Part shown: positions 55,452 to 64,000 of the stretch, piece by piece
Position numbering within the stretch: the stretch's first letter is position 1
Layout: each line of letters opens with the position of its first letter
NCBI RefSeq assembly: GCF_022788695.1
Contig: NZ_CP085156.1
Location: 124,001 to 188,000, forward strand
DNA length: 64,000 nucleotides
Source of the DNA: Pseudosulfitobacter sp. DSM 107133
Lineage (GTDB): Bacteria; Pseudomonadota; Alphaproteobacteria; Rhodobacterales; Rhodobacteraceae
Direction: 5' to 3'
The notes under the pieces: model-generated
What the model saw: only the letters and a program-made list of their open reading frames with translations
Databases searched by the model: none
Told to the model about the DNA's origin: nothing
Translations under genes and position numbers: made by a program

Positions 55452-56258
55452 TCAGCTTTGGGGGCGCACCCGTGCGCCGGTCTTGTTGGCAAATGCTTCC
55501 AGCCGTTCGCGTGCTGCGGGCTGGGTGTTGACCATCCCCGCCACCACGGATTCAGCATAAGCGCCATCCATCGCAGACATATTGCGGATATGGCTGACCG
55601 CCGAGCAGATGGCAAAGTTGGTCAGCGGCAGGTTCATCGCCACCTTGTCCGCCAGTTCCAGCGCCTTGTCCAACGTCGATCCTTCGGTCAGATATTGCGC
55701 CAGCCCCAGATCAACCGCCTCTTGTCCCTGATAGACCCGTCCCGTCAGCACCATGTCGATCATCCGCGCCTTGCCGATCAGGTCGCTGACGCGGATCGTG
55801 GCACCGCCGCCGGTAAAAATGCCGCGCTGGCCTTCGGGCAGGGCGAAATAGGTGCTTTCATCGGCCACCCGCACATGCGCGGCACTGGCCAGTTCCAACC
55901 CGCCGCCCACAACAGCCCCTTTCAGCGCGGCAATGACCGGCACACCGCCGTATTCCATCTTGTTGAACGCCTCGTGCCAGCGCAGGCAGACATGCATGAA
56001 TTCGTCGGGGCTGCGGTCGGCTTTCCAATGTTCGATCAGGTCCAGCCCGGCGCAGAAATGATCGCCCGCACCGGCCAGCACCACCGCCCGCACACCATTG
56101 CGCTGCGCGGTGCTGAAAAATTGCACCAGCTCGTCAATCGTGGCCACATCCAGCGCGTTGCGCTTGTCGGCGCGGTCCAGCGTCACGATCACCACGCCGT
56201 TGTCGCGCAGCTCTAGGGCCAGATTGGAATAGTCGGCGAATTTTGCTGCATCGAGCAT
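55452..56258 (-). CDS. Enoyl-CoA hydratase/isomerase-family protein (crotonase)
   Basis: 268 residues with RBS GGAG. The crotonase oxyanion-hole residues are in [15 protein letters not shown] and in [44 protein letters not shown] lies where hydratases carry the second catalytic glutamate region. The N-terminal [20 protein letters not shown] is standard. Substrate unknown; it stands alone here, divergent from an AraC regulator that may control it. Confidence 0.88.
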   Translation of the reverse strand: MLDAAKFADYSNLALELRDNGVVIVTLDRADKRNALDVATIDELVQFFSTAQRNGVRAVVLAGAGDHFCAGLDLIEHWKADRSPDEFMHVCLRWHEAFNKMEYGGVPVIAALKGAVVGGGLELASAAHVRVADESTYFALPEGQRGIFTGGGATIRVSDLIGKARMIDMVLTGRVYQGQEAVDLGLAQYLTEGSTLDKALELADKVAMNLPLTNFAICSAVSHIRNMSAMDGAYAESVVAGMVNTQPAARERLEAFANKTGARVRPQS

Positions 56259-56397
56259 GGGAAACTCCTGTGTTTCTGACCGCGCGCGGCCCCTGTGGAT
56301 GTACTAAAGTGACACATATGCGCTGGGAAACAGGTGAACAATCTCTATACATGCCAGTATCCTTTCCAAAACTGACAAATCAGGACCCCGCCCCGAC

Positions 56398-57411
56398 ATG
56401 ATCCAGCCCCATGACGCGCACAGCCTGACAACGGTGTCGCGCCTGTTTATCGACGATTGGCTGACCGCCCTGCGCCGCGTCTGCACCGCGCAGCAGATGC
56501 AGGTGTTTCTGGAACGCGCCGGTCTGGACGCCGCAGGCACCACTCGGGTGACGCTGGACCAGATCGTCACCCTGTACCAGATTGCCGCCGTGGACAGCGG
56601 GGACGAGATGATGGGGCTGTGGAGCAGGCCCATTCGCGCCCGCGCCTTGCAACATCTGCTGACCACTGTCGCTGCGGCCCAGACCCTGCCCGCCGTGCTG
56701 CATCGGTTCTCGACCTTTTGGAACCTGTTGCTGGATGATATCAGTTTCAAGCTGGACATAACGCCCGAGCGGATCACGCTGTCCATCGCGCCCCTGTATG
56801 ACCAGACGCCGCAACGCTTTGGCCATTTGCTGATCCTCAAGCTGGCGCATGGTCTGTTGTCCTGGCGCGCCGGTTACGAGGTTCCGGTTGCGGGGGTGCA
56901 TTTTGCCTTTGCCCGCCCTGAATTTGCAGCGGATTATCAGGTGATCTTTCCCAGCCCAGTCACCTTTGACGCCCCGCGTTCGGCCATCCTGTTTGATCCT
57001 GCAACATTCGGGCCTGCGCAGGTGCACAGCAAATCCGAGCTGACCGATTTTGTGAAACGCGCACCGCGTGACTGGATGTTCACCGGCTACCGTGAACACA
57101 CGCAATCGCTGCGGGTGCGCGCCTTTCTCTCCAGGTCCAACTGGCAGGATTGTCGCCTGATAGACGCGGCAGAAACGTTCCGGATGACGCCCAGAACGCT
57201 GATGCGGCGGCTGGACGGTGAGGGCACGTCGTTTCAATCCATCAAGGACGGGCTGCGCCGCGATATCGCAATCCGTGACCTGCGCGCGGGCGGCAGAAGC
57301 ATCGAACAGATATCGCAAGAGCTGGGGTTTTCGTCAGCCGCGAACTTTCACCGCGCGTTCCGCCGCTGGACCGGCCAGACGCCCGTGGCGTTCCGGCAGG
57401 TCGCAGCTTAG
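56398..57411 (+). CDS. AraC-family transcriptional regulator
   Basis: 337 residues. The N-terminal ~190 residues fit the Arabinose_bd-type (OruR/ArgR-like) sensor module. The C-terminal two-helix-turn-helix domain contains LIDAAETFRMTPRTLMRRL and IEQISQELGFSSAANFHRAFRRWTGQTP, the classic AraC signature. Divergent from the crotonase gene (139-base intergenic region), and convergent with the uronate dehydrogenase gene. Confidence 0.9.
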   Translation: MIQPHDAHSLTTVSRLFIDDWLTALRRVCTAQQMQVFLERAGLDAAGTTRVTLDQIVTLYQIAAVDSGDEMMGLWSRPIRARALQHLLTTVAAAQTLPAVLHRFSTFWNLLLDDISFKLDITPERITLSIAPLYDQTPQRFGHLLILKLAHGLLSWRAGYEVPVAGVHFAFARPEFAADYQVIFPSPVTFDAPRSAILFDPATFGPAQVHSKSELTDFVKRAPRDWMFTGYREHTQSLRVRAFLSRSNWQDCRLIDAAETFRMTPRTLMRRLDGEGTSFQSIKDGLRRDIAIRDLRAGGRSIEQISQELGFSSAANFHRAFRRWTGQTPVAFRQVAA

Positions 57412-57418
57412 GCGCGGG

Positions 57419-58213
57419 TCAATCCTTGTGGATCGGTTCCGCCGTGAACATCCCGCCCTGATAGACACTTTGCGGCGCATCGGCGGGCGGACAGGGTGCT
57501 GCCGCCTCGATCTCGGCGCGGAAGGTTTCCGAATTGTCCTTGGGCCGCCAGCCGATCAGCTTGGCGGTTTCGGTGTCCCACCAGCGCAAGTCGTTGTCGG
57601 ACACGCCCCAGATCACCGGACAGCCCAGCATCGGCACACGGAACACACATTCGATCAACGAAATGAAATCATCCGGCGACATCCACGTTGCCAGCATCCG
57701 CCGGTCGCGCGGCTTTTCAAAACATGACCCGATGCGGATCATCGCCGTCTCTTGTCCGAACTTGGAATGATACATCGACGCCATCGCTTCGCCAAAGCAT
57801 TTGGACACGCCGTACAGCCCGTCGGGCTTTACCGGATCACTGACGCTTAGAACCTGATCCTGCCGGTAATAGCCGATGGTGTGGTTCGAGGTGGCAAAGA
57901 AAATACGCGGCATCCCGTGCGCCCGCGCCGCTTCATACAGGTTGTAGACACCCGTGATATTGCCGCGCTGGATAAGGTCCCAGGACCGTTCCACCGACAC
58001 CCCTCCCAGATGCAGGATGGCGTCGCAATCCTTGACCAGATCGTAAACGGCAGCTTCATCTCCCAGATCGCAGGGCACGACCTCTTCGTTCGCGCCGGCG
58101 GGCTCCATGTCGGAAATGTCCGACAGGCGCAGCACATCGGCCATATGGCCCAGACGCGCACGCGCCAGTTTGCCCAGGTTTCCAGCGGCGCCGGTGATCA
58201 GCAATCGTTTCAT
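57419..58213 (-). CDS. udh: Uronate dehydrogenase
   Basis: 264 residues, close to the 265 of the Agrobacterium enzyme. The NAD-binding TGAAGNLGKLA, the VVPCDLGD and AILHLGGVSVERSWD blocks, the ATSNHTIGYYR stretch and the catalytic YGVSK (Tyr-x3-Lys) identify an extended SDR of the Udh type. It oxidises D-galacturonate or D-glucuronate to the aldarolactone with NAD. It is the last gene of the TRAP operon that would import the uronate; the cycloisomerase and KdgD for the next steps are encoded at 62050-64000. Confidence 0.9.
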   Translation of the reverse strand: MKRLLITGAAGNLGKLARARLGHMADVLRLSDISDMEPAGANEEVVPCDLGDEAAVYDLVKDCDAILHLGGVSVERSWDLIQRGNITGVYNLYEAARAHGMPRIFFATSNHTIGYYRQDQVLSVSDPVKPDGLYGVSKCFGEAMASMYHSKFGQETAMIRIGSCFEKPRDRRMLATWMSPDDFISLIECVFRVPMLGCPVIWGVSDNDLRWWDTETAKLIGWRPKDNSETFRAEIEAAAPCPPADAPQSVYQGGMFTAEPIHKD

Positions 58214-58223
58214 AGAATCCTCT

Positions 58224-59504
58224 TTATTTCAGCAGGTTCGGCAGGGTCATCGAAAAGGCGGGCACATAGGTGACCAGCATCAGCGCAAACAGGATCGCAA
58301 GGTAAAAGGGCCAGATCGCCTTGACCGCCTCCTCGATCCTGATGCCGCCGACCACACAGCCGACGAACAGACAGGCCCCGACGGGCGGTGTACACAGCCC
58401 CAGACCAAGGTTCATCATCATGATAACGCCGAACTGCACAGGGTCCATGTCGATGCCAACAACCACGGGCAGAAAGATCGGGGTGCAGATCAGGATCAGC
58501 GCCGCCATGTCCATAATCATGCCCAGAACCAGCAGCGTCAGGTTCAGCAGCAGCAAGATCACGATGGGATTGTCCGACAGCGAGGTTACAAAGGTCGCGA
58601 GATTGTCGGGCACGCGGTACAGCGCCAGCAAATAGGCAAAGGACGACGCGGTCGCCACCAGCATCATCACCAGCGCCGTGGTGCGCACCGAATTGACGAC
58701 AGCAGCCTTGAACCCCTCCCATGTAAGCTCGCGATAGACAAAGATGGTGACAGCCAGCGCCCAGATGGCCCCAAAGGCACCGGATTCGGTCACCGTCATC
58801 ACCCCAGACAACACGCCACCCACGATAATCACCGCCGTCAGCAGGCCCGGAATGGCTACAACAAAGTTGATGAACAAGGTGGACCAGCCGGGAAATTCCT
58901 CGGACGGGTAGCCGCGTTTGACGGCAATCCACCAGGCCACGATGCCCAGACACAGGCACATCAGAATGCCCGGAATGACCCCCGCCAAAAACAGCTGCGA
59001 CACCGACACACCGCCACCCGCCGCCACCGCGAACAGGATCATGTTGTGCGACGGTGGGATCACCACCCCCGCAACCGACGACGTGACGGTGACATTGACG
59101 GCATAATCAGCGTCATAGCCTTTTTCCTTCATCACCGGCATCAGGATCGCACCCAGGGCCGAGGTGTCGGCCACGGCAGACCCCGAAATGCCGCCGAACA
59201 GCATGGACGAGGCGACGTTGACCACCCCCAACCCGCCACGCGATTTGCCCACGGCGCTGGCAGCCAGCCGCACCAGACGCCCTGCGATGCCGCCCTGCAT
59301 CATCAGATCACCGGCAAAGATGAAAAACGGGATGGCCAGTAATGAAAACACCGAAATGCCCGACAGGATGCGCTGGAAGCCGATGAACAGCGGCAGGCCT
59401 TCGTACAGAAACCCCGCAACCGTCGCCAGCCCAAGGGCAAAGGCCACCGGCATCCCTGCAATCAGGCCAAAGGCAAAGATGCCAAAAAGAAGTGCAAGGC
59501 CCAT
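58224..59504 (-). CDS. TRAP transporter large permease DctM (uronate system)
   Basis: 426 residues with DctM motifs LFGGISGSAVADTSALGAILM, SSVAGVVIPPSHNMILFAV and GLGLCTPPVGACLFVG. About 12 membrane segments. Translation is coupled to dctQ directly upstream. The GISGSAVADTSALG form is seen in the sugar-acid (UxuM/SiaM-like) branch of TRAP permeases. Confidence 0.93.
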   Translation of the reverse strand: MGLALLFGIFAFGLIAGMPVAFALGLATVAGFLYEGLPLFIGFQRILSGISVFSLLAIPFFIFAGDLMMQGGIAGRLVRLAASAVGKSRGGLGVVNVASSMLFGGISGSAVADTSALGAILMPVMKEKGYDADYAVNVTVTSSVAGVVIPPSHNMILFAVAAGGGVSVSQLFLAGVIPGILMCLCLGIVAWWIAVKRGYPSEEFPGWSTLFINFVVAIPGLLTAVIIVGGVLSGVMTVTESGAFGAIWALAVTIFVYRELTWEGFKAAVVNSVRTTALVMMLVATASSFAYLLALYRVPDNLATFVTSLSDNPIVILLLLNLTLLVLGMIMDMAALILICTPIFLPVVVGIDMDPVQFGVIMMMNLGLGLCTPPVGACLFVGCVVGGIRIEEAVKAIWPFYLAILFALMLVTYVPAFSMTLPNLLK

Positions 59505-60023
59505 TTAACGCTCCGTGGGGTCAATGCCGCGTGCAAGATCGGCAAGATGTGCAAGGGAAAACAAAATGCTGAGAATGCCGCAGATCATCATCGGAATGGC
59601 CCGCCAGCCTTCGGCGATGCCCAGCATCGGGATACGACGGCGCCATGTCTTTTCGGCCAGATCATAGCCTTGCGTGGTCAGGTAATAGCCGAAAACAATC
59701 ACCCCGATGACCGCAATCCAGCGCAGCGGGACACGGATTGGACGGGGCATCATCTCGCGCAGGAAATCAACCGACAGGTGGGATTTGCTCCACACACCCG
59801 CCGCGCCGCCCAGAAAGGTGATCCAGACCACCAGCAACAGGGCCGCCTGTTCCACCCATGTCGGCGTGTCGTTCAGAACGTAGCGCCCGAAGACCAGCCA
59901 GCCAAAGATGGCAATCAGAAAGACCAGCTGCGCGCCGGCAACAATCATGCAGATGTGGGCAATGGTGTCGAGAATACGGGTCATCGGACCGCGAGGACCG
60001 TGAGTGGTGGGCAGAACTGTCAT
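59505..60023 (-). CDS. TRAP transporter small permease DctQ (uronate system)
   Basis: 172 residues with four membrane helices. Conserved DctQ features are FGRYVLNDTPTWVEQAALLLVVWITFLGGAAG and KSHLSVDFL (read in outline around residues 48-90). GGAGG precedes the start at 60023. It is 67 bases downstream of the binding-protein gene, beyond a hairpin. Confidence 0.9.
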   Translation of the reverse strand: MTVLPTTHGPRGPMTRILDTIAHICMIVAGAQLVFLIAIFGWLVFGRYVLNDTPTWVEQAALLLVVWITFLGGAAGVWSKSHLSVDFLREMMPRPIRVPLRWIAVIGVIVFGYYLTTQGYDLAEKTWRRRIPMLGIAEGWRAIPMMICGILSILFSLAHLADLARGIDPTER

Positions 60024-60042
60024 GGTGGCCTCCGCTGAGACG

Positions 60043-60075
60043 AAAAAACCCCGATCCGCTGTGCGGACCGGGGGG
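60043..60075 (-). terminator. Intercistronic terminator-like hairpin between dctP and dctQ
   Basis: CCCCG-A-TCCGC and GCGGA-C-CGGGG form an 11-bp stem with one mismatch. On the minus strand a run of six T follows (complement of 60043-60048). Partial termination here would give more binding protein than permease. Confidence 0.75.
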
Positions 60076-60090
60076 ATTTTCAGGCTGGTG

Positions 60091-61065
60091 TCAGTCGGTC
60101 GACTGAATATCCGTAATCAGCGTTTCAAGGTCAGGGTTCGCCTTGATAAAGCCGTCATAGACGGGGCCCATCGCATCCTGGAACGCCTTGGGATCCTTGA
60201 CTTCGTTGATCGCAACGCCTGCCGCTTCCACCTTGGCACGGCTGGCCTTTTCACGCTCGGCCCACAGGACCCGCTGTTCCTTGGCGGCGGTCACGGCAGC
60301 GGCTTTCACGATGTCCTTGTCTGCATCCGAAAGCGCGTCCCATGCGGCGGTCGAAACACACAGACATTCGGGAATGATCAGGTGGTTGGTGATCGAATAA
60401 TACTTGGCCACTTCAAAATGGTTCGAACTGTCGAACGAGGGATAGTTGTTTTCGGCCCCGTCGATCACGCCGGTTTTCAGCGACTGGTAGACTTCGCCAT
60501 AGGCCATCGGGGTGGCGTTGCCGCCCAACTGATCAACCATGTTCACATAAAGATCGTTGTTCATCACGCGGAACTTCATGCCTGTGACGTCGGCCGGTGT
60601 TTCGATGGGGTGTTTGGTGTTGTAGAACGACCGCGACCCGCTGTCGAACCACGACAGGGCCACCAGACCCTCGGCGGCAAGCGCATCCGAGAAACGCTGA
60701 CCGATTTCGCCGTCCATGACGGTGTGCATCTGATCCACGTCGCGGAAGATAAACGGCAGCGACAACACGTTGGTTGCCGGAACAATCTGGCCCATCGGCC
60801 CCATGTTAAAGTTGGCAAAATCCAGACCGCCGTTGCGCACCTGTTCAATCGCATCAGGTTGGTCGCCCAGAACCGCATTGTGATAGACGGTGGGGCTGAT
60901 CCGGCCTTCGGTCTTGTCGGTGACTTCCCTGGCGAAAGTTTCCAGCGCGATCGAGTTCGGATAGTCTTCGGGGTGAATGTTCCAGCCGCGCCATTCATCT
61001 GCCATCGCCGGAGCGGCGATGAGGGCAGCGAATGCGCCGGACAGCACGATACGGGTAAAAGTCAT
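60091..61065 (-). CDS. TRAP transporter binding protein DctP (probably uronate-specific)
   Basis: 324 residues with a signal peptide ending IAAPAMAD. DctP motifs: GQIVPATNVLSLPFIFRD in outline, TGMKFRVMNNDLYVNMV (carboxylate-binding Arg region) and MAYGEVYQSLKTGVIDGAENNYPSF. The latter motif occurs in the sugar-acid binding branch (UxuP, SiaP-type). Genomic context with udh, kdgD and gci supports galacturonate or glucuronate as the ligand. First gene of the minus-strand operon. Confidence 0.9.
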   Translation of the reverse strand: MTFTRIVLSGAFAALIAAPAMADEWRGWNIHPEDYPNSIALETFAREVTDKTEGRISPTVYHNAVLGDQPDAIEQVRNGGLDFANFNMGPMGQIVPATNVLSLPFIFRDVDQMHTVMDGEIGQRFSDALAAEGLVALSWFDSGSRSFYNTKHPIETPADVTGMKFRVMNNDLYVNMVDQLGGNATPMAYGEVYQSLKTGVIDGAENNYPSFDSSNHFEVAKYYSITNHLIIPECLCVSTAAWDALSDADKDIVKAAAVTAAKEQRVLWAEREKASRAKVEAAGVAINEVKDPKAFQDAMGPVYDGFIKANPDLETLITDIQSTD

Positions 61066-61115
61066 GTAAAATCCTCCCAGATTTATTGAACGGTCTTGGC
61101 CGCCGATGTGCCGAT

Positions 61116-61144
61116 GTATGAAGAAACATATGAGAGGTTGTCAA
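61116..61144 (-). promoter_or_regulatory. Sigma-70-type promoter of the uronate TRAP operon with flanking operator repeats
   Basis: On the minus strand TTGACA (complement of 61139-61144) and TCATAC (complement of 61116-61121) are separated by exactly 17 bases. Direct repeats ACATATGA at 61126-61133 and 61146-61153 lie 20 bases apart, one in the spacer and one next to the -35 box. A GntR/FadR-type repressor bound there would block transcription. Confidence 0.65.
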
Positions 61145-61221
61145 CACATATGATGAATTTAGGCGAGATTTGACAACTCTGCCGAAATACCGCTTTAGTT
61201 CCAGGCAAAAGGATTCACGCA

Positions 61222-61977
61222 ATGGCTAACATTCCAACAGGTAAAACCACCCTCGCCCGCCGTACGCCCCCGCGTGCGCGCGGTAATATGGTGGCCGAGG
61301 TTGTCGTACAGCTGCGCGAACAGATTGCGCGCGGCGCCTTTGCCGTTGGCGACAAGCTGCCATCAGAAGCGCGGCTGACCGATGCGTTTTCCGTGTCACG
61401 CACCGTGATCCGCGAAGCCATCGCCACCCTGCGCGCCGACGGGTTGGTCGAACCACGACAGGGCGCGGGCGTTTTTGTTCTGGAACCCGCAAGCCCGGAA
61501 ACCCGCCCGTTTCAGGTGGTAGATGTCGACAAGATTTCTTCGATTATTGAGGTGCTTGAGCTGAGAACGGCCGTGGAAATGGAAGCCGCGGCATTGGCCG
61601 CCGTGCGCCGTTCACCCGCGCAGGAAGAAGAGATTTACGAGGCCGAAGCCCAGATTCGCGCCCTTGCCCAAAAAGGTGAAGCCACAACCGAGGCCGATTT
61701 CCGCTTTCACCGCGCCGTGGCGCTGGCCACCAACAATCCGCGCTTTGTCGAGTTTCTGGACGTCATGGGGCCGACGGTAATTCCGCGGTCGAATCTTGAG
61801 GCCGACGGGCGGCAGCGCAGTTCGGACAGCTATATCGCCCTGATTTCAGCCGAACATCGCGCCATTGCCGATGCCGTCGCCCAGGGCGACGGCGAAGCTG
61901 CGCGCGAAGCTGTGCGCCACCACCTGCGCGGAAGCCAGCAACGGTACCGCAGCCTTTTGCGGGACTCGTCAAAATAG
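61222..61977 (+). CDS. FadR-type GntR transcriptional regulator (FCD domain)
   Basis: 251 residues. The N-terminal winged helix (VVVQLREQIARGAFAVGDKL, LTDAFSVSRTVIREAIATL) is followed by an FCD ligand domain with DFRFHRAVALATNNPRF and EHRAIADAVAQGDGEAAREAVRHHL, including the metal/ligand His residues. It lies between the TRAP-udh operon and the kdgD-gci genes, the typical site of uronate or aldarate repressors. Confidence 0.9.
   Translation: MANIPTGKTTLARRTPPRARGNMVAEVVVQLREQIARGAFAVGDKLPSEARLTDAFSVSRTVIREAIATLRADGLVEPRQGAGVFVLEPASPETRPFQVVDVDKISSIIEVLELRTAVEMEAAALAAVRRSPAQEEEIYEAEAQIRALAQKGEATTEADFRFHRAVALATNNPRFVEFLDVMGPTVIPRSNLEADGRQRSSDSYIALISAEHRAIADAVAQGDGEAAREAVRHHLRGSQQRYRSLLRDSSK

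Positions 61978-64000
<2,023 letters not shown>

Overview
The window looks like the chromosome of a marine alphaproteobacterium of the Roseobacter group (Rhodobacteraceae). The basis is the high GC content, tightly packed ATGA-overlapping operons, three TRAP transporter systems in 64 kb (one TAXI type, two DctPQM type), an ArsR-ArsC fusion, a phosphonate-type ABC importer and oxidative uronate catabolism genes. This is inference from gene content; no rRNA or marker gene is present to fix the genus.

Layout. 1-221: 3' end of pyruvate carboxylase. 331-9390: a rearranged accessory segment with a LysR gene remnant, an intact IS6-family element, the tail of a truncated efflux adaptor gene, its RND permease, an IS5-family element and an arsenate operon (arsR-arsC fusion, gapdh, arsJ). 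9491-14913: LysR regulator divergent from a TAXI-TRAP transporter operon with an AtuA-like pair. 14940-23174: an acid-catabolism cluster (CoA ligase, MaoC-type dehydratase and DctQPM on the minus strand; IclR regulator, thioesterase and CaiB-type CoA-transferase on the plus strand), apparently for one unidentified carboxylic acid. 23190-23330: IS6 transposase remnant.

23802-45943 is the most unusual part. It has three very large, acidic, cysteine-free low-complexity proteins (1545, 739 and 1165 aa) built from Gly-Asp-Asp-Gly-Leu-Leu-type repeats. Two of them share a BapA/LapF-like prefix domain followed by a pure Asp-Pro-Thr tract (22 and 101 units). Between them lie a small prefix-domain protein, a complete type I secretion system (TolC-like, LapB-like ABC transporter with a degenerate C39 domain, HlyD-like adaptor), an Omp85-type outer-membrane protein, a glycosyltransferase, a LuxR-type response regulator and a hybrid histidine kinase with receiver and Hpt domains. 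I read this as a self-contained secretion, surface-display and regulation island for a repeat-protein cell coat or biofilm adhesin. Promoter regions of the repeat genes share an AAGTATGT-like motif, and one carries an exact 49-bp tandem duplication.

46231-51691: a YfcC-type transporter divergent from a GntR regulator, then a TorS-like hybrid kinase and an OmpR-type regulator. 51949-55372: phosphonate-type ABC transporter (phnD, phnC and two phnE), divergent from that two-component pair. 55452-57411: crotonase and AraC regulator. 57419-64000: uronate oxidation locus (TRAP uptake, uronate dehydrogenase, FadR-type regulator, kdgD and a galactarolactone cycloisomerase cut by the window edge), which would take hexuronates to alpha-ketoglutarate semialdehyde.
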